A stretch of 64,000 nt of DNA from Mesobacillus sp. AQ2 (GTDB lineage: Bacteria > Bacillota > Bacilli > Bacillales > Cytobacillaceae): positions 1,555,001 through 1,619,000 of the forward strand of contig NZ_CP126080.1 in NCBI RefSeq assembly GCF_030122805.1. The letters are read 5' to 3'. Shown here in pieces: positions 16,963 to 25,643 of the stretch; the first letter of the stretch is position 1, and each line of letters opens with the position of its first letter. The position numbers and the translations under genes are program-made. The notes under the pieces were generated by a model that saw only the letters and a list, made by a program, of their open reading frames with translations, ran no database searches and was not told the DNA's origin.

Positions 16963-17955
16963 ATGAAGTCATCGGAAAGTACAATAGTGCACACAAAAGC
17001 TGGGTCAAAAGTAATAAGTGAACGTAAAGCTGCCGCAGCAACCCAACGTAAGGGCCTCAGCAAGAAAGCGAAAGATAATCTGGCTGGTTACTTATTCATT
17101 TCCCCATGGATCATAGGATTTCTCGGGCTGACTCTGGGCCCATTGCTGTTCAGTCTGGCAGCAAGTTTCACAGATTACAATATTACCTCGAAAATGAATT
17201 TCATCGGTTTGGAAAACTATAAACGCATGTTTACAATGGACGATTTATTCCGCACTTCTCTTTTTAATACCATTTATTATGTTGTTTTCTCGGTACCATT
17301 GACCACTGCGGGAGCGATTATTCTGGCCGTCCTGCTGAATCAGAAGATCAAGGGGATGAAGTTTTTCCGGACAATCTATTATCTTCCGGCGGTCTTATCC
17401 GGTGTAGCAGTCTACTTTCTCTGGATGCAGCTTTTGAGTCCTTCGACTGGCCTTGTGAACACAATGCTCGGCTGGTTCGGCATTGATGGGCCGGCCTGGC
17501 TGTTTGATCCTGAATGGACCAAGCCTGCATTGTTATTGATGAAAATGTGGAGTGTTGGCGGAGGAATGCTATTATACCTGGCCATCATGCAAGGGGTATC
17601 GCCTCAAATGTATGAGGCGGCAGACATTGAGGGAGCTTCGCCATGGCAAAAGTTTTATCATATCACATTGCCAATGATTTCTCCGATCATCTTTTTTGAT
17701 GTCATCACAAGTACCATTGGTGCTTTCCAAATCTTCCAGGAAGCATATGTAATGACCGAAAACGGAAGTGGCGGCCCTGGAAATTCCCTATTATTCTATA
17801 ATCTGCATATGTGGAACAACGCCTTTGAGATTTTTAACATGGGTTATGCGTCCGCAATGGCATGGCTGTTGTTCATCATTGTAATGATCCTGACGGCAGT
17901 GAATATGAAGCTCGGGAAAAGATGGGTGCATTATGAAGGGGGTGACGGCAAATGA
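16963..17955 (+). CDS. Sugar ABC transporter permease (MalF/UgpA type)
   Basis: The 330-residue protein has an N-terminal cytoplasmic extension and six membrane helices. The conserved EAA loop is present (MYEAADIEGASPWQKFYHITLP). It pairs with the next permease, whose start overlaps its stop by 4 bases (ATGA). The operon has no ATPase gene, so a shared ATPase such as MsmX encoded elsewhere is expected. Confidence 0.88.
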   Translation: MKSSESTIVHTKAGSKVISERKAAAATQRKGLSKKAKDNLAGYLFISPWIIGFLGLTLGPLLFSLAASFTDYNITSKMNFIGLENYKRMFTMDDLFRTSLFNTIYYVVFSVPLTTAGAIILAVLLNQKIKGMKFFRTIYYLPAVLSGVAVYFLWMQLLSPSTGLVNTMLGWFGIDGPAWLFDPEWTKPALLLMKMWSVGGGMLLYLAIMQGVSPQMYEAADIEGASPWQKFYHITLPMISPIIFFDVITSTIGAFQIFQEAYVMTENGSGGPGNSLLFYNLHMWNNAFEIFNMGYASAMAWLLFIIVMILTAVNMKLGKRWVHYEGGDGK

Positions 17956-18821
17956 GTTCAACGACAGCCCCAAAATTTCATGAGACTAAGAAGTTCAAAG
18001 ATAGGGTAAGACATACATTTGTGACGCTGTTGCTGATTGCCGGCAGTACGCTGATTTTACTGCCATTATGGTGGATGATCTCGACATCATTGAAATCACC
18101 TGCTGAGATTGCGCAATATCCCCCGACGTTTTTTCCTGAGGAGTTCAATTTCAACAATTATATCGAGGCCTGGCAGACTGCGCCTTTCACTCGTTGGGCT
18201 TTGAATACTCTTTTCCTTGCGACCGTCGGAACCATCGGAAGTGTAGTTGTTAACTCATTGGTGGCTTATGGCTTTGCGAAAATTAAATTCAGGGGCAGGA
18301 ATGCTTTATTTGTACTGGTTCTCTCAACCATGCTTATCCCCGGATTTGTGACGATGGTGCCGCAATATATCCTTTTTTCAAAACTTGGCTGGGTGAACAC
18401 ATACTTGCCTTTGCTCGTTCCAGCATTTCTTGGCAGTGCTTTTTTCATATTCCTGCTCCGCCAGTTCATGATGGGGATTCCGAATGAACTGATCGAGGCG
18501 GCCGTACTTGATGGAGCGGGCCATTTGCAGATCTGGTGGCATATCATGCTGCCACTGACAAAGCCCGCTTTGATTACTGTAGCAATTTTCTCTTTCAATG
18601 GTGCATGGAATGACCTGTTGGGACCACTGCTGTACATCAATGATGAAAGCATGTACACCTTGCAGATTGGTCTGCAAACCTTCAAAGGTACTGTCCAGAC
18701 GCAGTGGCATTATTTGATGGCAATGTCTGTCACGGTATTGCTGCCAGTTATTCTGTTATTCTTCTTTTTCCAAAAGTACTTCATAGAAGGCTCGAATATC
18801 TCATCCGGAACAAAGGGATGA
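17952..18821 (+). CDS. Sugar ABC transporter permease (MalG/UgpE type)
   Basis: The 289-residue second permease has the conserved EAA motif (IPNELIEAAVLDGAGHLQIWWHIMLP) and about six membrane helices. It begins at an ATG behind GGGGGTG, overlapping the previous stop. It ends the importer operon, followed directly by a strong terminator. Confidence 0.88.
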   Translation: MSSTTAPKFHETKKFKDRVRHTFVTLLLIAGSTLILLPLWWMISTSLKSPAEIAQYPPTFFPEEFNFNNYIEAWQTAPFTRWALNTLFLATVGTIGSVVVNSLVAYGFAKIKFRGRNALFVLVLSTMLIPGFVTMVPQYILFSKLGWVNTYLPLLVPAFLGSAFFIFLLRQFMMGIPNELIEAAVLDGAGHLQIWWHIMLPLTKPALITVAIFSFNGAWNDLLGPLLYINDESMYTLQIGLQTFKGTVQTQWHYLMAMSVTVLLPVILLFFFFQKYFIEGSNISSGTKG

Positions 18822-18823
18822 AA

Positions 18824-18857
18824 AAAAGGATGCTGAAAAAATTCAGCATCCTTTTTT
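18824..18857. terminator. Strong terminator after the sugar importer
   Basis: AAAGGATGCTGAA and TTCAGCATCCTTT form a long perfect stem with T6. The A run on the other side lets it serve the convergent minus-strand gene as well. Confidence 0.92.
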
Positions 18858-18861
18858 GAGG

Positions 18862-19098
18862 TTAATTTGTTACCGGGCAGGTGGTTAGCCATACGCCAGA
18901 GACACAGGTTCTGTAACCATTATAGTAGGCATATTTTGTGCATTGCCAGCATGTATAGCCCTCAGGATTTATATCGGTCTTACTTTTATAATCCTCTGTT
19001 GGACTGGTATTCCTGTTTGGATTTTGAGCAGAAGAGGCAATGACAGAACCAGAGAAAACAAGCAACAAAACAAAGGTCAACATGAATAGCTTTTGCAT
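18862..19098 (-). CDS. Small secreted peptide with four cysteines
   Basis: The 78-residue product has a clear signal peptide (MQKLFMLTFVLLLVFSGSV, with likely cleavage after IASSA). The mature chain of about 54 residues is polar at first and ends in an aromatic, four-Cys region (CWQCTKYAYYNGYRTC, then LTTC). The ribosome binding site AAGGGGGAAG is good. I do not recognise the family; no immunity, transporter or processing gene lies next to it. A secreted structural or signalling peptide and a bacteriocin-like peptide are both possible. Confidence 0.65.
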   Translation of the reverse strand: MQKLFMLTFVLLLVFSGSVIASSAQNPNRNTSPTEDYKSKTDINPEGYTCWQCTKYAYYNGYRTCVSGVWLTTCPVTN

Positions 19099-19248
19099 GA
19101 TTCTTCCCCCTTATTTTTCAATAGCAGATAGTAAACTTTGTAAAAAATTTACTATTACTTTAAGGTACGGAATAGATGATTGGATTAGAATAGGACAAAA
19201 TGTTTATTCGCCAAAAACCATCTTTTGTACCAGGAATTTTCCCAAGAA

Positions 19249-19272
19249 AAAAAGCCCGTAAAATTCGGGCTA
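19249..19272 (-). terminator. Terminator of the YkvA-family gene
   Basis: On the minus strand AGCCCG and CGGGCT pair, followed by T7. Confidence 0.8.
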
Positions 19273-19722
19273 GTTCAGAGTTGGCGTGTTGCTTTCATGT
19301 GGGGTCTCTTCTATGATGAGATGATTTGTACCCTGATTTTCCTTCCAGAGACTGAATTTTTCCAAATCGTTGGTGATTTGTTTCAGAACAAATCCAATCA
19401 CGGCAGCATCATCGACTATTCCAAGCCCAATCAGGAAGTCTGGTATAAAATCGATGGGAGATACAAAGTAAATGATTGCGGCAATGATGGTCACTATTGA
19501 TCCAGTCGGTATTTTTCGGTATTCTCCACGCCGCCAGGCTCCGACTAATTCGAACAAAAGCTGGAGGTTGTCCCAACTTTCAGCAAGGACCCCTTTGTTC
19601 TCATCAGCCTTTTTGCCTGCATCCTTTAAAAGAATATCCGTTTTTTCTGGCCGCTTGATATACTCTTTAGCTTTTGATTCAAATCTTTTATAGCCTTCTT
19701 CAAATTTTTTTGTACCTAACAT
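19270..19722 (-). CDS. YkvA-family protein (DUF1232)
   Basis: The 150-residue product carries the DUF1232 signature (IYFVSPIDFIPDFLIGLGIVDDAAVIGFV) as a hydrophobic hairpin near residues 80-115. A charged N-terminal region precedes it. Members are small membrane-associated proteins of unknown role. It starts at an ATG behind GGAAGGG and has its own terminator. Confidence 0.8.
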   Translation of the reverse strand: MLGTKKFEEGYKRFESKAKEYIKRPEKTDILLKDAGKKADENKGVLAESWDNLQLLFELVGAWRRGEYRKIPTGSIVTIIAAIIYFVSPIDFIPDFLIGLGIVDDAAVIGFVLKQITNDLEKFSLWKENQGTNHLIIEETPHESNTPTLN

Positions 19723-19888
19723 GAAAAAACACCCTTCCGTCTCAGTTTCATTATTTTATATTTTTACCCTTAGATAACGGTAATCAAAACAAAACTGTTA
19801 TCTGGTAATATTTTTCACAAGCAGCTGTCATCTTGTGATGGCGGTTTTTATTACTGTTTTTGGGGAATGTAGAAGATGATTAAAATAA

Positions 19889-19917
19889 TTGACTTATCTT
19901 GTATATACAAGTACAAT
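19889..19917 (+). promoter_or_regulatory. SigA promoter of treP-treA
   Basis: TTGACT (19889-19894), a 17-base spacer and TACAAT (19912-19917). The spacer is filled by TreR operator 1. Confidence 0.85.
19898..19911. promoter_or_regulatory. TreR operator 1
   Basis: CTTGTATATACAAG is a perfect 14-base palindrome of the tre operator type (core TTGTATATACAA), lying inside the promoter spacer. Confidence 0.88.
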
Positions 19918-19932
19918 GAGAGCGTAAACATG

Positions 19933-19945
19933 ATGTATATACAAG
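19933..19945. promoter_or_regulatory. TreR operator 2
   Basis: ATGTATATACAAG repeats the operator core 34 bases downstream, just after the expected transcription start. Confidence 0.8.
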
Positions 19946-19978
19946 TGTTTTGGTTCAAAGCAATTTTTTTATATTAAA

Positions 19979-19992
19979 TGAAAACGGTAACA
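19979..19992 (+). promoter_or_regulatory. CcpA cre site overlapping the treP ribosome binding site
   Basis: TGAAAACGGTAACA fits the cre consensus and abuts the AGGAGG of treP. Its position implies roadblock-type catabolite repression. Confidence 0.75.
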
Positions 19993-20006
19993 GGAGGAGA
20001 GAAACT

Positions 20007-21413
20007 ATGGATCGCAAAGCAGTTGAACAAATTGTTGAGGCTGTGGGCGGCAAAGAGAATATCGCCGCGGCTACTCATTGTGTGACAAGGCTTCGTTTTG
20101 CTTTAAAGGATGAAGGAAAAGTAGACAAGGATCAGCTAGAGAATAATGACCTTGTAAAAGGGTCATTTTCTGCGAATGGTCAATACCAGGTAGTCATTGG
20201 CCAGGGTCTTGTCGATAAGGTATACGCTGAAATGGTAGCGATTACCGGAATAGGAGAAGCTTCAAAACAAGAAATCAAAGATGCGGCAGCGCAAAACTTG
20301 AATCCCCTGCAAAGGGCGATCAAGACACTTGCCGATATCTTCATTCCAATCCTGCCAGCGATCGTGACTGCTGGTTTATTGATGGGTATCAATAATATCC
20401 TGACCGGAAAGGATATCTTCTTTGAAGGTAAGGCGTTAATTGATGTGTATACTGGCTGGGCTGATTTTGCCAGCATCATCAATTTAATTGCCAATACTGC
20501 GTTCGTGTTCCTGCCTGGTTTGATTGGCTGGAGTGCGGTAAATAAATTTGGCGGAAGTCCGCTTCTTGGTATTGTATTGGGACTTATGCTCGTCCACCCT
20601 GACCTGCTGAATGCATGGGGATACGGAGCAGCAAAAGAAATCCCTACATGGAATTTATTTGGACTGACTGTTGAGAAAGTTGGCTATCAAGGACAAGTAT
20701 TACCAGTATTGTTAGCTTCTTATGTACTTGCGAAAATGGAAATTTTCTTACGAAAGCGTATCCCTGATGCTTTTCAGTTGTTGACGGTAGCTCCGATTGC
20801 TTTATTGGTAACTGGTTTCCTGTCATTCATCGTGATAGGGCCGATTACTTTTGCGATTGGGAACCTGATTACAGACGGTGTTGTCGGAATTTTTGATGCA
20901 GCACCTGCACTTGGCGGTTTAATTTACGGCGGACTTTATGCACCGCTCGTTATCACTGGTATGCACCATACCTTCCTTGCGGTTGACTTGCAGCTGATCG
21001 GATCAATTGGCGGAACATTCCTCTGGCCGATGGTTGCACTTTCAAACATCGCTCAGGGCTCGGCTGCTTTTGCAATGATGTTCGCTGAAAAAGATAATGA
21101 GAAATTAAAAGGTCTTTCCATGACTTCGGCCATTTCTGCATGGCTTGGAATTACCGAGCCTGCCATGTTCGGTGTGAATCTGCGCTACAGATATCCATTC
21201 ATTGCAGCAATCATCGGTTCTGCAATCGCGGGAATCGTCATCACGCTTCGTGGTGTTATGGCACCATCAATCGGTGTGGGAGGCCTGCCGGCATTCCTTT
21301 CAATCTTCACTGAATTCTGGGGTGTGTTCTTTATCGGAATGGGCATTGCGCTCGTTGTACCGTTTGTACTGACATTCATTATGGCAAAGACGAGAAAGAA
21401 AAAAGAAGCATAA
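20007..21413 (+). CDS. treP: Trehalose-specific PTS EIIBC component
   Basis: The 468-residue membrane protein takes up trehalose and phosphorylates it to trehalose-6-phosphate. The EIIB domain is N-terminal, with the phospho-Cys in AATHCVTRLRFAL. The EIIC domain spans the rest, with ITGMHHTF and GITEPAMFGVNLRYRYPF as typical motifs. No EIIA domain is fused, so a shared glucose-type EIIA is expected. The ATG at 20007 has AGGAGG; an open frame from 19950 would cross the cre site. TreR operators upstream and treA downstream support trehalose over sucrose. Confidence 0.93.
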   Translation: MDRKAVEQIVEAVGGKENIAAATHCVTRLRFALKDEGKVDKDQLENNDLVKGSFSANGQYQVVIGQGLVDKVYAEMVAITGIGEASKQEIKDAAAQNLNPLQRAIKTLADIFIPILPAIVTAGLLMGINNILTGKDIFFEGKALIDVYTGWADFASIINLIANTAFVFLPGLIGWSAVNKFGGSPLLGIVLGLMLVHPDLLNAWGYGAAKEIPTWNLFGLTVEKVGYQGQVLPVLLASYVLAKMEIFLRKRIPDAFQLLTVAPIALLVTGFLSFIVIGPITFAIGNLITDGVVGIFDAAPALGGLIYGGLYAPLVITGMHHTFLAVDLQLIGSIGGTFLWPMVALSNIAQGSAAFAMMFAEKDNEKLKGLSMTSAISAWLGITEPAMFGVNLRYRYPFIAAIIGSAIAGIVITLRGVMAPSIGVGGLPAFLSIFTEFWGVFFIGMGIALVVPFVLTFIMAKTRKKKEA

Positions 21414-21451
21414 GCAGCTAGATTAATCCTGATGGAGGTGGAAGTTTTATC

Positions 21452-23137
21452 ATGACTGAACCATGGTGGAAAAAATCGGTTGTCTATCAAATCTATCCAA
21501 AGAGTTTTTGTGATACGACCGGCAATGGAACAGGCGACCTTCCGGGGATTATCGCCAAACTTGATTATTTAAAAGAACTGGGTGTGGATGTCATCTGGCT
21601 TACGCCAATCTATGATTCACCTCAGCGGGATAACGGTTACGATATTAAGGATTACTTCAAGATCTATGAGGAATACGGGACGATGGAAGAGTTCGATCGT
21701 CTTCTTGAAGAAGCACATAAACGCGGCATCAAGCTGATCATGGATATCGTTGTGAACCACTCATCAACTGAGCATGAGTGGTTCCAGGATGCAAGGAAAT
21801 CCAAGGATAGTCCATACCGTAACTATTATATTTGGAAGGATCCAAAAGAGGATGGAAGTGCCCCGACCAATTGGGAGTCCAAATTTGGAGGAAATGCCTG
21901 GGAGTATGATGAGGCGACAGGACAATACTATCTTCATTTATTCGATGTGACCCAGGCTGATTTGAACTGGGAAAATGAACAGCTTCGTAATGAAGTTTAT
22001 GAAATGATGCATTTCTGGTTCAAAAAAGGCGTTGATGGCTTCAGGCTTGATGTCATCAATCTGATCTCAAAGGACCAGGACTTCCCTGACGATGACGGCT
22101 CGGTGCCTCCGGGAGACGGCCGTAAATTTTACACAGATGGCCCTCGAGTCCATGAGTATCTGCAGGAAATGAATCGAGAAGTATTCTCTAAATATGACAG
22201 CATGACGGTCGGCGAGATGTCTTCGACCACGATTGAGAACTGCATCAAATACTCGAATCCAGAGCGGAACGAATTGAGCATGACATTCAATTTCCATCAT
22301 TTAAAGGTCGATTATGAAAACGGCGATAAATGGACACTGGCTGATTTCGACTTCCTCGCACTTAAGCGGATATTATCATTATGGCAAGAAGAAATGCATA
22401 AGGGCGGGGGATGGAATGCTCTGTTCTGGTGCAACCATGACCAGCCGCGTGTTGTTTCCCGTTATGGAAATGACGGTGAATACCACCGGGAATCTGCTAA
22501 AATGCTTGGGACTGCAATCCATATGATGCAAGGTACACCTTATATTTATCAAGGTGAAGAAATAGGCATGACCAATCCTTATTTTGAAAAAATTGAGGAT
22601 TATCGAGATGTGGAATCCTTGAATATGTATAAAATCAAAAAAGAAGAAGGCATGCCTGAAGAGAAAATCCTAAAAATCCTGCAGAGCAAGTCACGTGATA
22701 ATTCTCGGACGCCAGTTCAGTGGAATGCCGAGGAGCACGCCGGCTTCACAAAAGGGATTCCATGGATTGATGCAGCGAAAAATTATCAGAGTGTAAATGT
22801 TGAAAATGCGCTTGCAGATGAAAATTCAGTTTTCTATCATTATAAAAAGCTGATTCAACTACGAAAGCAATACGACATCATCACATATGGTGATTACCAG
22901 CTGATTCTTGAAGAACATCCAGAACTTTTTGCATATGTCAGGAACGGACAGGATGAAAAGCTGCTTGTTGTGAACAATTTTTATGGTGTAGATACGGTGT
23001 TTGAATTGCCGGATACAGTGGAAGCTGAGGGCTTTAAGGTAGAAATCCTGCTCTCTAACTATGCCGATTCGAGTAAAGATGTGTCACGGGTCAAGCTTCG
23101 TCCGTACGAATCTGTAGTGTATCATTTAACGAAATAA
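21452..23137 (+). CDS. treA: Trehalose-6-phosphate hydrolase (phospho-alpha-1,1-glucosidase)
   Basis: This 561-residue GH13 enzyme splits trehalose-6-phosphate into glucose and glucose-6-phosphate in the cytoplasm. Conserved GH13 regions are visible: DIVVNHSS, GFRLDV with nucleophile Asp200, VGEM with acid/base Glu255, and NHDQPR with Asp330. The opening WWKKSVVYQIYPKSFCDTTGNGTGDL is typical of TreA/oligo-1,6-glucosidases. It lies 38 bases after treP behind GGAGGTGG. In B. subtilis treR follows; here a terminator and a repeat array follow instead. Confidence 0.93.
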   Translation: MTEPWWKKSVVYQIYPKSFCDTTGNGTGDLPGIIAKLDYLKELGVDVIWLTPIYDSPQRDNGYDIKDYFKIYEEYGTMEEFDRLLEEAHKRGIKLIMDIVVNHSSTEHEWFQDARKSKDSPYRNYYIWKDPKEDGSAPTNWESKFGGNAWEYDEATGQYYLHLFDVTQADLNWENEQLRNEVYEMMHFWFKKGVDGFRLDVINLISKDQDFPDDDGSVPPGDGRKFYTDGPRVHEYLQEMNREVFSKYDSMTVGEMSSTTIENCIKYSNPERNELSMTFNFHHLKVDYENGDKWTLADFDFLALKRILSLWQEEMHKGGGWNALFWCNHDQPRVVSRYGNDGEYHRESAKMLGTAIHMMQGTPYIYQGEEIGMTNPYFEKIEDYRDVESLNMYKIKKEEGMPEEKILKILQSKSRDNSRTPVQWNAEEHAGFTKGIPWIDAAKNYQSVNVENALADENSVFYHYKKLIQLRKQYDIITYGDYQLILEEHPELFAYVRNGQDEKLLVVNNFYGVDTVFELPDTVEAEGFKVEILLSNYADSSKDVSRVKLRPYESVVYHLTK

Positions 23138-23143
23138 ATCATT

Positions 23144-23174
23144 TGTGGAGGCCTGAATGGGGCCTCCACTTTTT
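23144..23174 (+). terminator. Terminator of the tre operon
   Basis: GTGGAGGCC and GGCCTCCAC form a 9-base perfect stem followed by T5. Confidence 0.93.
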
Positions 23175-23190
23175 CTGTTTATTGGAAAAT

Positions 23191-23311
23191 GTAGAGAATA
23201 AGGTCATTTTCGTAGAGATTATCCTGGAGTTCGTAGAGAATATGGACGTAACCGTAGAGATAAACTGCAAAACTGTAGAGATTAGCGGCTAAAACGTAGA
23301 GATTGGACTGG
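23191..23311. repeat. Tandem array of 21-bp period with GTAGAGA core
   Basis: GTAGAG starts at 23191, 23212, 23233, 23254, 23275 and 23296, six copies at exactly 21 bases. The first 9-10 bases (GTAGAGAWTA) are nearly constant and the other 11 vary. No gene lies between 23175 and 23460. The rest of that gap (23312-23460) shows nothing clear. Confidence 0.85.
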
Positions 23312-23460
23312 TTTTAAAAAAGATCATTTTTACGGTGCTTATGGATATCAACAAAAGTGGCTCGTCCAAATATTTTACCAGTGTGCTCTTGCATGTTTGA
23401 TAACCTAATCGCGGTGGAAAAAGTGAATATACGAATCCAATACGAAATGAGGTTTGCAAA

Positions 23461-23871
23461 ATGGTACCGATTCAATCAAATATAGATGGAAAAGAGATCA
23501 CAGTGGGTGATCTGAAGAAAAACCTGGAGCCGCTTGGCTTCACGCTGAACGGCAACTGGGAATATGACCATGCCTTCATCGATTATAAAATGAATGATGA
23601 TCATGGTGACCAGCAGTATGTCAGGATTCCTTTCAAGTCTACGGGCGGCCCGCTTGATAATGAAGGAACATTCGTCCAGATTGGGACACCGTTCCTCCTG
23701 GATCACCAATTTGAAACAGATGTCGATGATGAAGGGAATATTGGTGCCCTGACTGGTTCTTTCGACCAGTTCAAATCACCTGCTGACAAGGACGCTCCAT
23801 TTCCGGAGGAACTTGTGGAACGTGGAAAAGTATTGGTCAACAAAGCTGAACAGGCTTTGGGGACTTTATAA
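23461..23871 (+). CDS. yugN: YugN-like family protein
   Basis: The 136-residue soluble protein matches the YugN-like family of bacilli, whose function is unknown. It has an N-terminal region with LKKNLEPLGFTLNGNWEYDHAFIDYKM and an acidic middle (QFETDVDDEGNIGALTGSFDQF). It starts at an ATG behind GAGG and is flanked by its own terminator. Confidence 0.75.
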   Translation: MVPIQSNIDGKEITVGDLKKNLEPLGFTLNGNWEYDHAFIDYKMNDDHGDQQYVRIPFKSTGGPLDNEGTFVQIGTPFLLDHQFETDVDDEGNIGALTGSFDQFKSPADKDAPFPEELVERGKVLVNKAEQALGTL

Positions 23872-23875
23872 ACGA

Positions 23876-23910
23876 AGAAGACAGCTTCCGATTAGGGAGC
23901 TGTCTTTTCT
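23876..23910 (+). terminator. Terminator after yugN
   Basis: AAGACAGCT and AGCTGTCTT pair with CC/GG inside the stem, followed by T4. Confidence 0.85.
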
Positions 23911-23975
23911 ATAGATATAAGGAAAAAATGATATACTTGAAAGCATAAGTTGTAATCTGGAGCGTGAGTTTGACC

Positions 23976-25157
23976 ATGGAGAATAAGTTATATTATCAAG
24001 ATGCTTACATAAAAAGCTTTACAGCTGAACTGATCAGGCAGGGAGCCGATGAGTCAGGCAGGAATTATGCAGTATTAACTCAGACAGCTTTTTACCCGAC
24101 AGGCGGCGGACAGCCATTCGATACTGGCATTCTGAATGGTGTAGAAGTTGTGGATGTCGAGGAAATTGACGGAGAGATACGCCATTACATAAATGAGCTG
24201 CTGGAAGAAGGAATGCCGATAGAAGGGGAAATTGATTGGGGCCGCCGGCATGACCACATGCAGCAGCATGCAGGACAGCATATTCTTTCGGCTGCTTTCG
24301 AGGAACTGTTTGGCTATAAAACAGTCAGTTTCCATTTAGGGAAAGATACGCTCACAATTGATTTAGATACAGAAAGTCTGTCAGCGGAGGAAGCTGACAT
24401 GGTTGAGGAGCTGGCTAACCAGGTAATACTTGAAAATCGTCCAGTCATTACTAAATGGGTCGATGTTGACGAATTAAAGCAATACAAACTCAGGAAAGCA
24501 CTGTCAGTATCGAACAACATCAGGCTCGTCATCATACCTGAATTTGATTATAACGGCTGCGGAGGAACACATCCAAACAGTACAGCGGAAGTAGGCCACT
24601 TGAAAATCCTTGGATGGGAAAGGCAAAAGAAAATCATCCGGGTTGAGTTTGTATGTGGGCAAAGAGTTTTGAGGAAGCTCGGGCAAAAGCATGAAATCCT
24701 AAAAGAGCTGTCGGTCCTGCTGAATGCATCTGAACAGGATATGGTATCGGCAGTTAATAGACTGCTTGGCCAGAAAAAGACAACTGAAAAGTCAATCGAG
24801 GAAATGAGAGACCAATTACTTAAATATGAAGCAGCTGATCTCGCAGAAGCCAATACGGGAGAAATTATCAGCCGTGTTTATCAAAACAGGGGTATCCAGG
24901 AACTTCAAAAGCTTTCCAGGTTGCTCGCTATACAGGCAGATGACAAGGTATTCCTGTTAGTGGCTGAAAACGAAGACAAACTTCAATTTGTTTTTGCCCG
25001 GGGTAAGAACGCCCGGGGAAATTTGAAAGATTGGTCAAAACATGCTCTATCATTAATTGACGGCAAAGGCGGAGGCAGCGATCAGCTTGTTCAGGGCGGA
25101 GGCAGGTTGATGCCAGGTGAGGAATTCATCAGAGAAATTACTAGGATTATCCAATAA
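23976..25157 (+). CDS. Alanyl-tRNA editing protein (AlaX type, with DHHA1 domain)
   Basis: This about 393-residue trans-editing factor removes mischarged amino acids (Ser or Gly) from tRNA-Ala. It resembles the editing half of AlaRS. TQTAFYPTGGGQPFDTG opens the domain, the zinc ligands are in QQHAGQHIL and NGCGGTHP, a coiled coil follows, and a C-terminal DHHA1-like region ends with GKGGGSDQLVQGGG. It lacks any synthetase core. The start is uncertain between GTG 23964, TTG 23970 and ATG 23976; I use the ATG because relatives begin near there. Confidence 0.88.
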   Translation: MENKLYYQDAYIKSFTAELIRQGADESGRNYAVLTQTAFYPTGGGQPFDTGILNGVEVVDVEEIDGEIRHYINELLEEGMPIEGEIDWGRRHDHMQQHAGQHILSAAFEELFGYKTVSFHLGKDTLTIDLDTESLSAEEADMVEELANQVILENRPVITKWVDVDELKQYKLRKALSVSNNIRLVIIPEFDYNGCGGTHPNSTAEVGHLKILGWERQKKIIRVEFVCGQRVLRKLGQKHEILKELSVLLNASEQDMVSAVNRLLGQKKTTEKSIEEMRDQLLKYEAADLAEANTGEIISRVYQNRGIQELQKLSRLLAIQADDKVFLLVAENEDKLQFVFARGKNARGNLKDWSKHALSLIDGKGGGSDQLVQGGGRLMPGEEFIREITRIIQ

Positions 25158-25392
25158 TATGAACGCCTAATGAAAAATCCAGCATGAATTCAGGAGTAAT
25201 GACCCGGTTCATAAGGAGTGATTTTGGCAGTAAAGATAGTTTTCAAACCGATATTTTTTAAAAAATCTCAAAAACACCAACTAATAACCTATTTTTTACA
25301 GTGGAACTGGTTATAGATGAAAGTTTTACCATTTAAAAATAGGTTTGACTCCCTCATAATGGAATTCAACCAGAGAAATAGGGGGAATCAGA

Positions 25393-25608
25393 ATGTATGA
25401 AGTTGAGAGAGGATCTGTAGAAGAGGCAATCATGATCCTGCAAAATCTCGGTCTTAAAGTGAATGAATACGAGAAGACGAATTCAATGATTCCAGTAGAT
25501 AAATATAAAGAGTTATTGGAATTCACGATTGCAGTAGCCAGGAAAACGAATGATATCACTGTCACAATAGATGAACTTATGGACGATATTGAAGCGAGAA
25601 TGGAATAA
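25393..25608 (+). CDS. Small protein of unknown function (71 residues)
   Basis: The product is a soluble, mostly helical-looking acidic protein (IMILQNLGLKVNEYEKTNSM; then DELMDDIEARME). It has a GGGGG ribosome binding site 7 bases from its ATG and shares a bidirectional terminator with the next gene. I do not recognise it. The gap 25158-25392 holds no other gene that I can see. Confidence 0.6.
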   Translation: MYEVERGSVEEAIMILQNLGLKVNEYEKTNSMIPVDKYKELLEFTIAVARKTNDITVTIDELMDDIEARME

Positions 25609-25610
25609 CA

Positions 25611-25643
25611 GAAGAGCAGCCAGTGGGCTGCTCTTTTATTTGG
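25611..25643. terminator. Bidirectional terminator
   Basis: AAGAGCAGCC and GGGCTGCTCTT pair around AGT, flanked by A and T runs between convergent genes. Confidence 0.85.
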
